A DNA stretch of 64,000 nt from Globodera rostochiensis (lineage: Eukaryota > Nematoda > Chromadorea > Rhabditida > Heteroderidae). Location of the stretch: assembly GCA_018350325.1 (NCBI GenBank), contig JAEVLN010000018.1, positions 934,185 to 998,184 of the forward strand. The letters are read 5' to 3'. Shown in pieces: positions 54,422 to 64,000 of this stretch. The notes beneath the pieces are model-generated. The model was not told the DNA's origin, did no database searches, and saw only the letters and a list, made by a program, of their open reading frames with translations. Made by a program: the position numbers and the translations under genes. The stretch's first letter is position 1; each line of letters opens with the position of its first letter.

Positions 54422-55141
54422 TAATGTCGGGCCGCAAATGTCGTGCCGCAAAAGTCTGTGCGGCAAATGTTGGCCCGCAAAAGTCTGTGCCGCAAATGTC
54501 TGCCCGCAAATGTGGGGGTAATCGTGCAAACATTTTAGCTTTAATTTCAAACTCGAAAAACGATCCAACAGGAATAATTCACCGATGTTCTCAGACGATT
54601 TTGCTTAAAAATTATTCTTAAATCAAAAAATCAGTTTTTCAGCGTCTCTTTCTGCGAAAAATTTACTTGGGGACTAAAAGTATCAACAAACAAAACAAAA
54701 TTATTTCAAATCATCCCCAAGCCTCGCCTTCCTCCTACCAAATTCAACTATAGCATTGGGCATACCATAATTTCTCCCTCCGATTCAATTAGGGACCTTG
54801 GCATTCTTATTCAAAACAAACTTAACTTTACGGGTCATATAAACACAATAATTAAAAATGCCTACTTCCGAGCCATATGCACTTTATCAAAATCACTATG
54901 TGTGACTGAATGCACAAAGAAAAGTAAAATGATTTTTTATTTTAAAATGTTTGAAAATTAGAAAAAGACAAAATTTTGTAGTTGCACGCCTGAATTCCGC
55001 GAAACATGAAGTGTTTGAAACAAACCAAAAAAAACTAAAGAAAGCGATTTTGCTGTTTGAGTGTCAGATATTCAATACAAATTTGTCAAATAAAATTTTA
55101 GAAAGAAAATAATTTTAAATAATTTCTACTATTATTGAATC
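54422..55141. other. Spacer before receptor H
   Basis: 54425-54515 has imperfect repeats of 'gccgcaaatgtc' and 'cgcaaaagtctgtgc'. 54660-54900 on the plus strand reads weakly as a protein-like frame (IMGIPYNFSLRFN.. region) without a clear gene; this may be a retrotransposon scrap. Confidence 0.35.
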
Positions 55142-57225
55142 ATGACTGACTTTGTCGAATGGTCCATCTCAGTTCAAATTCCAATCATCTACTTATCCAT
55201 TTGTATAACCATTCCGTCAACGGCACTTTATATTGCCGAAATTGTCACCATCGTTCGGCACAAAAAGTTCAACAACTCATTCTATGCGCTTTTTGTTATG
55301 CGGGCAATTCCGGTAAGAAATTGAAATTGGGCGAAACCGAATTCGTATTTCTATAAAAAATGTTTTACAAGGTCTTCATTAGTATTCGGCACGGTACGGT
55401 ATTACCGCGGTAATTTTCGGTATTACCGACCGAAAAAAATTTTGGGATTTCAGTAACGGTAATTTACCAAATTACCGTTACTGAAAAGACCCATTTGCCG
55501 AACACTAGTCTTCATGCCAAAAAGCAGTAAGATTTTTATCAAAAAATGTTTCAGGATTTGCTGTTCGTGTTGAACTTTTTCTACGGCCAACGATTGCCCT
55601 CCATAATCGGTGCCGTACTTTACCCAATTTATTCAAAGTTCCCAAATTGGATGTTGGCAATGTTCTTTTTTTTTGGCGGACACACATTCCAAGCGAATTA
55701 TTTGGTCACGGCTTTTATGCTGCTGAACCGATTGACCGCAATCATAATGCCATTAAACCATGAAAAGGTCGTTGTTTTAATATAAAAATAATAAGGCGTT
55801 TTATTCAGAGGTCGTAACTGTCCTTATTTATAAGATTTGTCCTTATTTGAGGGGTGCCAATCTTACAAATTAAAAATGTCTTTATTTGAAAGATTTGTTT
55901 TTATTTGAGGCCACCATCCTTATTTTTCGAATTTTGTGAAAATTTTCATAATATTTTGATTGTTCCGAATTTAGTATGGTTAAAACTAGTGATCGGCCAG
56001 AAGGTTCGGTCGGTACTATTCGGTAAAGTACCGATGCCTGAGTACCGAAAAATACCGAAAAAGCGTCGGTACTTTCCCGTACCGACCGAACACTAGTTAA
56101 AACGCACATTTCACGCGAAAAAAATAAAGATTTACTGCATTTTTGAGCATTTTGTAAAATGCCCTTATTTCTGACCCCAAAATCTTATTTTTTGCCCTTG
56201 ATGTCTCTATTTTGGAAAATTTACTAACAACCCCTGGTTTTATTACAAAACAATTGGCTATTTTAAGATATGGCAAAAATGTCTTCCGTTTATAACAATT
56301 TTTGTTTATTTTGTGCCAATACTGACGTGTTGGCCGGCGTTCAAAATGAATGCAATTGTTGTATTGAAGGACCCAAATTCAACGACAGACCACAGTTTTC
56401 TCGTGTACGAAGCTGGAGATGTAATTATTCTTAATAAATCATTAAAGCTTGTGGCATGCAAATTTAGAATTAAATTATTTGACTAAATTTTGCTGACGAT
56501 TATTTCCTCATTAAAATTTTTATTAAGGCACCGATCATCAACTATTTGGCTTATATTTGTGCCGTTTTCTCTGTCATTTTTATGGTTTTATGCATTTTGT
56601 TAAACATTTGCACATTTGTGGCATACAAATTACATATGAAAAAAGTTGCCACAAATGGGAACAACAACTCCGACGACATTGAGAAAAAATTGTTGTTTTA
56701 TGCATTGGCAACTTTTTTGGGTCATGCGCTCGTGGCTAGCATGTTTTTGGTAAACAAAATAAATTTAATTTAATCAAATTTAAAACAAACATAGACATAC
56801 CTATACTAGCTTGATGCAATTCTGATTAACAATAATAATAAGTAACATCACAGATTAACATTATTACTAAACTTGATGATTGGAAAACAAAGGCAATGAT
56901 ATTCGTCTTCTACACACTTATTCTGGACACAGGTGATATGAATTAAAGAAATCTTGGGCTTTTGATACTAATTTTTGGACCCACTAAAATTTCAATGCTA
57001 ATAACAGGTACTGTAGTGCTCTCCAGTTGGTTACTGTTGTGGGCCAACGGCACATTCCGCCAACAACTGATCAAAGATTTTGCGATCATTCGAATTAGAA
57101 ATATTCGTGTCGGCGCAATGGAGGGGCCCCAAAACAATAATCATCGGCCAGTTGGGGGAGCTGTTGGCCATCAATTACACAACAGATTTTTCAGTTCCGT
57201 GCAACAATTTCCGACGATTTATTAA
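55142..57225 (+). CDS. Srg-superfamily receptor, copy H
   Basis: Exons 55142-55312, 55555-55767, 56268-56420, 56528-56749, 56854-56932, 57008-57225; 351 aa, intact. It begins MTDFVEW, one codon longer than most copies; Asn replaces His in the KKFNNSFY loop; exon 2 ends PLNHEK where most copies have P(I/L/T)KHEK; exon 5 is TKLDDWKTKAMIFVFYTLIL. Two introns carry hAT elements (one in intron 1, two nested in intron 2), each with clean target duplications, so splicing has tolerated them. Confidence 0.87.
55380..55507. mobile_element. hAT MITE in intron 1 of receptor H
   Basis: Ends TAGTATTCGGC / GCCGAACACTA with exact duplication gtcttcat (55372-55379, 55508-55515). The interior is 'ggtaattaccg' palindromes. 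A truncated relative is at 61795-61860. Confidence 0.93.
55806..56236. mobile_element. hAT element in intron 2 of receptor H
   Basis: Ends CAGAGGTCGT / ACAACCCCTG with exact duplication gttttatt (55798-55805, 56237-56244). The interior has 'gtccttatttgag' units. Contains the MITE at 55987-56095. Confidence 0.88.
55987..56095. mobile_element. hAT MITE nested in 55806-56236
   Basis: Ends TAGTGATCGGCC / GACCGAACACTA with exact duplication gttaaaac (55979-55986, 56096-56103); 109 bases, mostly 'cggtac' palindromes. Confidence 0.93.
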
Positions 57226-57539
57226 CTTTACATAAAATAACCATTTTATTAATATTTATATTGATCAATCATGCCATTTTGTTTGATTGAATGACATTGT
57301 CGTAAGACTTCTGATTAGCATAACAAATATCAACATATTCGTGTCGCCACATTCTTGGATGGCGAAAAGGGGATGCGTGTATACGTTTTTAAACCGCTTG
57401 GAAGGTGTTGCCATAACACCGACACATAACAATTACCGTTTTTTTAAATTGAGCACCATGGGGCTCAATTTTATTTGAAAAATTCATAATAATTTTTTGA
57501 ATAGATTTCAAAAAGGCGATAATTACTTATATAGCTAAT
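57226..57539 (+). repeat. Inverted arm downstream of receptor H
   Basis: 57275-57430 is the inverse of 54060-54210. Both arms show an open frame containing NDIVVRLLISITNINIFVSP, present twice because of the duplication. It is short, lacks a splice partner and is not called as a gene. Confidence 0.8.
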
Positions 57540-58500
57540 TTTTTGCTCTACCAGATAGTACTTGAGTTCATTTTAATACCTTTAGTCTGAACCGAGTTAC
57601 AAGAGTATAAGTCGTTTTGAGAATTTCCTGCTCAAATGAACACAAAGCATTTCTAATTTGTCAAAAACACAAGCAATTCAGCAGGTTGACACTTACAAAC
57701 ACAAGCCAAGTCAATGTGTCAAAACACAAGCACTTACAAAATCACAAAACAAGTCAAATGAGTGGGAAACACAAACAAAAACAAGTCAAATGTGTCGAAA
57801 ACACATGCAATTTTGATCTTCCGGAAAGTCAGCTGGACCAGAATTTGGCTTTTCGGAAAGCCAGTATAGACAAGAATTAGGTTTCCGGAAAATCAGCATG
57901 CTCCAGAATTTGTTATTTGATGTTCTGGAAATTCAGAATGCACAAAATTTCGTGTTCCGGAAAACCAGAACGCACCAGTATTTGATGTTCTGGAAAGTTA
58001 GCTGGACCAGAATTAGCTTTCCAGAAAGCAGTATGCACAGAATTTGTTATTTGATGTTCTGGAAATCCAGAATGCAGCAGAATTTGGTGTTCCGGAAAGT
58101 CAGCTGGACCAAAATTTGGTGTTCCGGAAAACCAATATAGACCAGAATTATGTTTCCGGAAAGCCAGTATAGACCAGAATTATGTTTCTGGAACCTCAGT
58201 AAGAACCAGAAATTGTTATTTTATGTTCTGGAATTGTCACTCCATTTACCTGGTGAACAAAAAGTTTACATCAAACCAGGCCAGCAACAAATAGTTGCAG
58301 AAGAAGTTCAAGCTGGACATTTACCAGAAACTCCATTAACAATATTGGCAACAATGTGAAACTGACCCAAAAATTAATAGATGTTGTTTGAATATTCATA
58401 TAATAAAGCTGGCAAATTTTGTAAAAAAAGGAAGCTCTCAAGTCGGCCTTATTTAGTAAAAATTAGAAAACCAATCATTGGCCGTATTTACCCAGTTTCC
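57540..58500 (+). repeat. Helitron-like fragment plus minisatellite, partner of 47860-48745
   Basis: 57640-58230 has 'ttccggaaagccagtatagacc' and 'gacttgttt'-type units (inverse of 48110-48660); 58231-58358 is the coding-like part; 58360-58500 continues the match. Confidence 0.75.
58231..58358 (+). pseudogene. Possible Helitron helicase fragment
   Basis: Reads LHLPGEQKVYIKPGQQQ then AEEVQAGHLPETPLTILATM and stop. 'LHLPGEQ.V.(F/I)..G..........TPLT' resembles a motif common in Helitron Rep/helicase proteins (LHLxGEQxVxF...TxLTAWF). Only this fragment is present, twice in the window in inverse orientation. Confidence 0.45.
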
Positions 58501-58542
58501 CCTCGTAAAGTGGAACTGTTTGCATTATATCTTTTATTCCTC

Positions 58543-59505
58543 GGCCAGCCCTGGGGCAAATCACAATTACGAACGACAAACGACAGAGACAAACGATAAA
58601 CGACAAATTTGTCGTCAGTATACGACGTTTGTCGTTTATTTCCAATCACAATTCAAATTTTTGTCGTTTATTGTTTGTCGTCTCAAATTTGTCGTTTGTC
58701 GTCTGTAATTTATCGTTTGCCGTTTGTCGTTCGTAATTGTGATTGGATTTTACGACAAATGCACAATTTCAGACGACAAACGCCAAATATTTGAGGGGCG
58801 CTCAGCATCGCCCCTCAAATTTGTCGTTTGCGAATTATCCCAAATTGTCCATTGGGAATTGTCCCAACTTTTCATTGTAAATTCGTTCAAAATATTTCGC
58901 TCAAAATATTATATTTTCTAATAGATCTAAAAATTAGCTATTTATCTAATTAACCTTTTTTAAAAACACTCAAAAAAATTTTTTCACAAAAATTGATTAT
59001 AATTTGAATTTTCAAGAATTTCATACAATTAGGGATGCAAAATTGTGCAGATTTTTCTGCATTTTTAACATTAAAAAATCACTCTAAATTTGACAAATTA
59101 TAAATTTTAAAGTGATTTAGTCCACCAAAAAAAAATGAAAATCTCAAAAATTTTTAAATATCATCTTAAAAATTAAAAAAAAATTGAAAAAATTTAGAAA
59201 TTGTTTTCCCCACCATAGTTGATAGAAAGTCATAAAAAATCATTTACACTGTCGGGGTTTGAACCCCCACCCACCATACTCACAGTCACCACCACTCAAA
59301 ACGACAAATCTAGCGTTATTTTTGCTAATTGTGATTGACCGACAATTCAGACGACAGAGACAAACGACAAACCCAAAAACGACATAGTTGGCCGACAAAC
59401 GACATAATTTTTTTTCGTAACGACAAATTCGGAGACAAACGTCAAATTTGTCGTTTGTCGTCCGGTTTGTCGTTTGTCGATCGTAATTGTGATTGGCCGG
59501 CCCCT
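58543..59505. repeat. Composite element with 'aatcacaattacgaacgacaaac' inverted ends
   Basis: Left 'ggcaaatcacaattacgaacgacaaacgacag' and right 'tttgtcgatcgtaattgtgattggcc' are inverse, with 'tttgtcgtttgtcg' arrays on both sides; a second 'cgtaattgtgattgg' occurs inside (58731). The outer ends look like CAGGGGCCGG hAT termini, but no target duplication was found. 59235-59290 has a B-box-like 'ggggtttgaaccccc'. Confidence 0.6.
59235..59290 (-). other. tRNA T-arm-like relic
   Basis: On the minus strand 'gtgggggttcaaaccccgac' fits a T-arm/B box, and 'gagtggtggtgactgtgag' upstream is weakly A-box-like. No full cloverleaf. It lies inside a transposon-like block, as do the other two tRNA-like stretches. 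Confidence 0.35.
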
Positions 59506-59661
59506 GGTGTCGATAGGCGCCGCCGAGACAATTTTTGAAAAATAAGCCAATTTTGGTAAAGGGATTTTTCCGATTTTTGGGGTCGGAATTCCAATTTCCA
59601 AAAAATTTTGAGTCCTCGGATTGTGATCGACATAAATTTCAGTACAGATTTTTATGTAAAA

Positions 59662-61194
59662 TTAAGAAATTGTGGGCAATTGTCGTACGGAGCTGAAAAA
59701 TCTGTTCTGCAATTGATAACCAACAGATCCTCCAACTGTCTGAAGATTATTGTTTCGGGGCCCCTCCATTGGACCAACACGATTATTTTGAATATTTGTT
59801 TTACGAATAATCGAAAAATCTTTAATCAGTTGTTGGCGGAATGTGCCGCTGGCCCACAACAGTAACCAGCTGGGGAGCACTACCGTACCTGTTGGTTATG
59901 TAATTGTTTAAATTTCGTGTTCAAATTTTAGTGGGTCCAAGAATGGATATCGGACCCAAGATTTTTTCCATTCCTATCACCTGTGTCCAAAATCAGTGGA
60001 GAGTAGATGTTGAACATCATAGCAATTGTTTTTGTATCACTGATGTTAATACTGCTAGTAATAATGGTAATCTATGATGGTAAAATATTTAATATTAATC
60101 AATTTTGTTTACCAAAAGCATGCTTGCGACGAGCGCGTGACACAAAAAAGTTGCCAATGCATAAATCAACAATTTCTTTTCAATGAAAGCTTCGTTGTTC
60201 CCGCCATTTACGCCAACTTTCTTCAAATGTAATTTGTATGCCACGAATGTGCCAATGTTAATCAAAACGCATAAAATTGTAAAACTGACAGAGAAGTCGG
60301 CATTAATATAAGCCATATAGCTGCAGTAGGGTGCCTTAATGCAATTTAAAAGAACAATCGTCGTCATCAAAATTTAGGTGGACGGTTTAATTCTGAATTT
60401 AAATGCCGTAAGCTATAAACTAGAAGTTGTTACGGTAAATATTCTTATTTAAGGAAGTTGAGGTAATATTTTATCAGGAAAACCCTGATTAAATAAGGTT
60501 ATGGCCACCCTAATGCTATAAGCTATAAAATAAAATTGGTAAGGAAAATTACATCTCCAGCTTCGTAGATGAAGAAACTGCGGTCAGTCGTTGAATTTGG
60601 ATAACTCAATACAACAATTGCATTCATTTTTAACATCGGCCAAAACAACAATGTTGGCACACAATAAACAAAAATTGTTATAAACGGAAGAAACTTTTGC
60701 CATATCTTAAAATAGGCAATTATTTGTTATAAAAGCCTAATTATTTTAATATTAAAAAACGACCTTCTCATGTTTTGTTGGCATTATGATTGCGGTCAGT
60801 CTGTTCAACAATATAAAAGCCGTGACCAAATAATTTGCTTCGAATGTGTGTCCACCAAAAAAAAAGAACATTGCGAGCATCCAATTTGGGAAATTTGAAT
60901 AAATCGGGTAAAGCACGGCACCGAATATGGAGGGCAATCGTTGACCGTAGAAAGAGTTCAACACGTACAGCAAATCCTGAAAATTAGCAAAATCGGATTA
61001 TGACACTACCACTTTAAATTTGTTACCGGAATTGCCCGCATAACAAAAAGCGCATAGAATGAATTGTGAAACTTTTTGTGTTGAACGATTGTGACAATTT
61101 CGGCAATATAAAGTGCCATTGACGGAATTGTTATACAAATGTTTATGTAAATGATTGGAAATTCAACTGAGATGGACCATTCGGCAAAGTTCAT
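59662..61194 (-). CDS. Srg-superfamily receptor, copy I
   Basis: Exons 61194-61027, 60976-60764, 60705-60553, 60334-60113, 60071-59981, 59888-59662; 357 aa, intact and compact. It carries the exon 4 loop VGVNGGNNEAFIEKKLLIYA shared with pseudogene D and an exon 5 four codons longer than in A (TSSINISDTKTIAMMFNIYS). The exon 6 acceptor AACAG is intact, in contrast with D. It is on the opposite strand to A, B, C, E, F and H. Upstream (61430-61620) lies the conserved receptor upstream block in matching orientation. Confidence 0.87.
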
Positions 61195-61429
61195 TGTTAG
61201 TTAATAGTATTTGAAATTATGCTGAATATTTATCAAGTTTTTGCTTTGTTAAAAATAAAAAAATGTAATATAAAATACATTTTACTGAATGGGTCATTGT
61301 TTCATGTTTTGTCTCCATTTTGTTAAATTGCACTACCATCAAAACATTAAATTATTTAAAAATTTATATTAAAATTAACGCGGCAATGATGAAAAAAATG
61401 GGTAAAAAATTTAAATGGAAACTACTCCA

Positions 61430-61620
61430 GCAAATAATCAACACACACAAACAGTAGACTAAATGCCACATTTACATGTGCAAATTTACGTATGTCGTTC
61501 TAAGAAAAAGTGTTCTTCATAATTAATGGAATCTTTGCGGATTTAATATTCCATTAGACCGCAATTACCGGCGAAAAAGTCCCGTCGACTTAATTATAGT
61601 CATAATAGTTCAAAAGAATC
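61430..61620 (-). promoter_or_regulatory. Conserved region upstream of receptor I
   Basis: Inverse of 3465-3690: 'gactaaatgccacatttac', 'gtatgtcgttctaag', 'tccattagaccgcaattaccggcg'. Same relative position to the start codon as in receptor A. Confidence 0.5.
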
Positions 61621-61628
61621 TCGACCTT

Positions 61629-61695
61629 TTCATGTTTTATTGGCATTATAATTGCGGTCAGTCGGTTCACAGTATAAAAGCCGTGCCCAAACTTG
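61629..61695 (-). pseudogene. Relic of a receptor exon 2 end
   Basis: 'ccttttcatgttttattggcattataattgcggtcagtcggttca.cagtataaaagccgtg' is the complement of the LLNRLTAIIMPIKHEK end of exon 2, with one base missing. No other exons of this copy remain. Confidence 0.85.
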
Positions 61696-61794
61696 GAATC
61701 AAAGATTTTAGGTAGTTTTTTCCACCTTCAAATGGTATTTAAAAAGTTAATGGATAGGAGATACAAGAGGAATTTTTTAACACTTTAAAGTAGT

Positions 61795-61865
61795 GTTTGG
61801 TAAGGTACGGTATTACCGCGATATTGTTTTGGTATTACCGATACGGTATATCTCAAATGAAATCA
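61795..61865. mobile_element. Truncated hAT MITE of the 55380 type
   Basis: 'tagtgtttggtaaggtacggtattaccgcg' matches the complement of the right end of the MITE in receptor H intron 1; the far end is missing. It is followed at 61875 by 'caatattctgttagaccgcaattac', a scrap of the receptor upstream block. Confidence 0.6.
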
Positions 61866-61972
61866 TTGCTGATACAATATTCTGTTAGACCGCAATTACC
61901 TACGTAGTTCGTTTTTCGAACCAATCCGAAATTGGGCTCATTTGCTTTTGCGATTTTTCATGGTTTATTTCA

Positions 61973-62775
61973 GGCGTGGACACGGTTACCCGTAACCGCG
62001 GTTATCCGCGGTTAACGGTTATGGAATTTAAAAGGTCGCGGTTACGGGCGGTTAACGGTTATGAGATTTTGATGACGGGCGGTTACGGTCGATTTACGGT
62101 TATGATCACTAAAAGCGCGGTTAACCGTCACATCCGTGTTTTTTTGATTGCTGAGGATTGAGATGATTTGCCTTATAATTTCTTTGACTTTTATTCACAT
62201 TTCACCAAATTTTTAATATCCCTCCTTTTTAGTATTCTTACAATTTTTGCAAAAATTTTAGCTATAAAAAGTAAAATTCTAAGTATTTACATAAATAATT
62301 AGTTCATTTTAGAACTCAATTATCTAAAATTCGGACGATTTTTCTCAGCATAAGTCATTAAATATTCGATTTTTTTCCTCGGCGGCGCTTATCGGCACCG
62401 CCGAACCCCCACCCCCTCTCTTAAAAATATTTTAGAAAACTAATGCGCAAAAACAGAAAAAAAATTCTCAGATCGGTCGCGCTTTGTTAGATTTTAATCA
62501 TGAAAGTGTTAGAAAGAAAATTTAAAATTTTATTCATGACAAAATCTGATAAATCACTTATTAAGTTCAATACACATCAATTTTGTTTTAATTTTAGAAA
62601 GACGCCACATCACGATCGGAAAAAAATAGTTTTGAAAAATCGATTGTTTGAAATCTGGAAAACTTTATTGATTTTTAAATAATGCGGTTAACCGCGGATA
62701 ACCGCGGGCGGTTAACGGTTATGAGATTTTGAGGACGGGCGGTTACAGACGGTTAACGTTTTTGAATCAGTTTTT
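61973..62775. mobile_element. Second copy of the 32116-33204 hAT element (inverted)
   Basis: Starts CAGGCGTGGACACGGTTACC, followed by 'gcggttaacggttatgagatttt' arrays and the same interior in inverse order ('aaagacgccacatcacgatcgg', 'ggcggcgcttatcggcaccgcc'). It lacks the tRNA-like insert. The right end is diverged, and the 41-base arrays are shorter. Confidence 0.82.
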
Positions 62776-63197
62776 TCGCTGCACACCTCGCCCCGAAGGG
62801 TCGGGAATCAACCCTAGTTTGAATTCTGCATTTTCATATTTTGGAAAAGGGCAAAACTAAGGTACTTTACCCACGTATCCAGCGGTTATCAATGAGGGTC
62901 CCTAAAGATTTTCCCAATTCTTAATGATTGCCTCAATTTTTTCAGAAATAAATTGATTTTATAAAACTTTTTATATTTAAATGGACTGTCGGCGTCGTCG
63001 AGTTGAACTGTTCCTATCCAAAGACGCTGATCACGAAAATGACCATCATCTTACTCATGATTTTTGATGTTTTATTTGAGGAAGTTGAAGAAGTAGTAGA
63101 AGTGACTGAAGAATTACTGCAAGAAGAGCAGTCAAAAAGTATTTTAGAATTTTAATTTTTCACCCTGCATTTGCTGTCGTTCAAAGAAAACCTGAAA
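62776..63197. other. Spacer with short acidic frame
   Basis: 62981-63153 (+) reads MDCRRRRVELFLSKDADHEN and, in another frame, FEEVEEVVEVTEELLQEEQS; neither has a partner exon. 62790-62815 'ccccgaagggtcgggaatcaaccctag' is a MITE end. Confidence 0.35.
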
Positions 63198-63800
63198 TAT
63201 TTGCTGATTTAATATTCTGTTAGACCGCAATTACGGAGAAAAAAGCTCTGCCAACATAATCATAGTCAGAATATAAAACATGAATTGTTATTAATCAAAG
63301 CAATTTTAATCAATTTAATCTTTTTTAAATTTTTGGTTATATGATTTTGAGTCGAAAACAGTCGAAAACAACCAGAAATTGGCCTCGTTTGCTTTGGCCC
63401 ATCAGAGTCATTTACAGGTCTTAATTTTGGTGGTTATTAAATCCATATTTTGCCACTTTCACATTTTAAACCTTTTTGGCATAAAAGAAAGATTAAATTC
63501 ATCAAAATGATTTGATTAATTACTCAAATTTATTCTTATGTTATGCCTATGATTAAGTTGGCGGAGCTTTTTTCTCCGTAATTGCGGTCTAACAGAATAT
63601 TCAATCAGCAAAATTTCATTAATTACAAAGAAAATTTTGCTTAGAACGACATATGCAAATTAACCACCTATGTAATTAGGGAATTTAGTCTCATTTGAGT
63701 GTGTTGATTACCTAAAGGTGAAAAGTTGAATTTACCAAAAGGCAAAAGTAAATTTTTATAAATTTGATGCATAAAATAAAAATATTAATTATCCAACGCT
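63198..63800. repeat. Inverted partner of 20566-21160
   Basis: Same element with 70-base inverted ends ('gctgatttaatattctgttagaccgcaattacgg' at 63201 and its complement at 63605), in opposite orientation; flanking homology continues to about 63800. Confidence 0.82.
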
Positions 63801-64000
63801 TAATAAAAATTCCTTAACAATATGCAATAAAAACAAAAAATACTTCTATTAGGAAATTTTGCCCATTTTTTGCTATATTTGAAATTTTTTTATGTATTCA
63901 TGTTTCGTGTTATATTTTGCAATTTTTCATGCATATTTTATAGCCATATTTCGAGATTTGTTATCCATATAATAAATCGTTGCCCTAGTCAGAATGTAAT
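63801..64000. mobile_element. End of a 'gcatatttt' hAT element, cut by the window edge
   Basis: 'ttgcaatttttcatgcatatttta' and 'cgttgccctagtcagaatg' resemble the right part of the 48746-49319 element. The duplication could not be checked. Confidence 0.45.

Noticed and set aside
53944..57478. Gene encoding NDIVVRLLISITNINIFVSP (two copies)
   Set aside because: Present only because the DNA downstream of receptor exon 6 is duplicated in inverse; no start or splice support.

Overview
This is eukaryotic, AT-rich, intron-dense DNA, almost certainly from a nematode and most likely a cyst nematode (Heteroderidae, Globodera/Heterodera type). Evidence: short GT-AG introns with nematode-like acceptors; a tandem family of seven-transmembrane receptors of the nematode Srg superfamily; an F-box-like gene family that I recall from Globodera; a very high density of small non-autonomous DNA transposons.

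Layout. 0-3.7 kb: a small two-exon gene (-), a GA-rich composite repeat and an F-box-family pseudogene start. 3.8-6.3 kb: receptor A (+) with transposons in introns 2 and 5. 6.9-9 kb: a His/Cys-rich secreted peptide (+) and the end of a Thr/Cys-rich extracellular protein (-). 10-15 kb: an F-box-like gene (+) between two inverted repeat arms, next to about 540 bases of almost pure G. 15.4-20.4 kb: nested hAT transposons, a hAT transposase remnant, fold-back elements and minisatellites. 20.5-27.3 kb: receptors B and C (+). 29.7-33.2 kb: a tandem family of short secreted basic peptides, the third copy broken and split by a hAT element. 33.5-35 kb: small transposons. 35.8-38.9 kb: a recognisable ornithine decarboxylase gene (-), 13 exons resolved. 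39.5-42 kb: repeats and an F-box pseudogene. 42.3-47.8 kb: receptor pseudogenes D (-) and E (+), the latter cut off by a 108-base satellite array. 50.5-53 kb: receptor F (+). 54-57.4 kb: receptor H (+) between inverted repeats. 59.6-61.2 kb: receptor I (-). 62-64 kb: inverted copies of elements seen near 32 and 21 kb.

Biology. Six receptor copies (A, B, C, F, H, I) assemble by hand into intact reading frames of 341-357 codons from six exons with conserved phases; D, E and several relics are broken. They look like an expanding and dying chemoreceptor cluster whose introns and junctions are shaped by hAT-like elements (many with exact 8-base target-site duplications), Tc1-like TA-flanked elements and satellites. 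The small secreted peptides are candidate secretions or effectors by sequence alone. The ODC gene is a housekeeping polyamine-synthesis gene. All gene models are hand-made from open frames, splice signals and comparison between copies; none has transcript support here.
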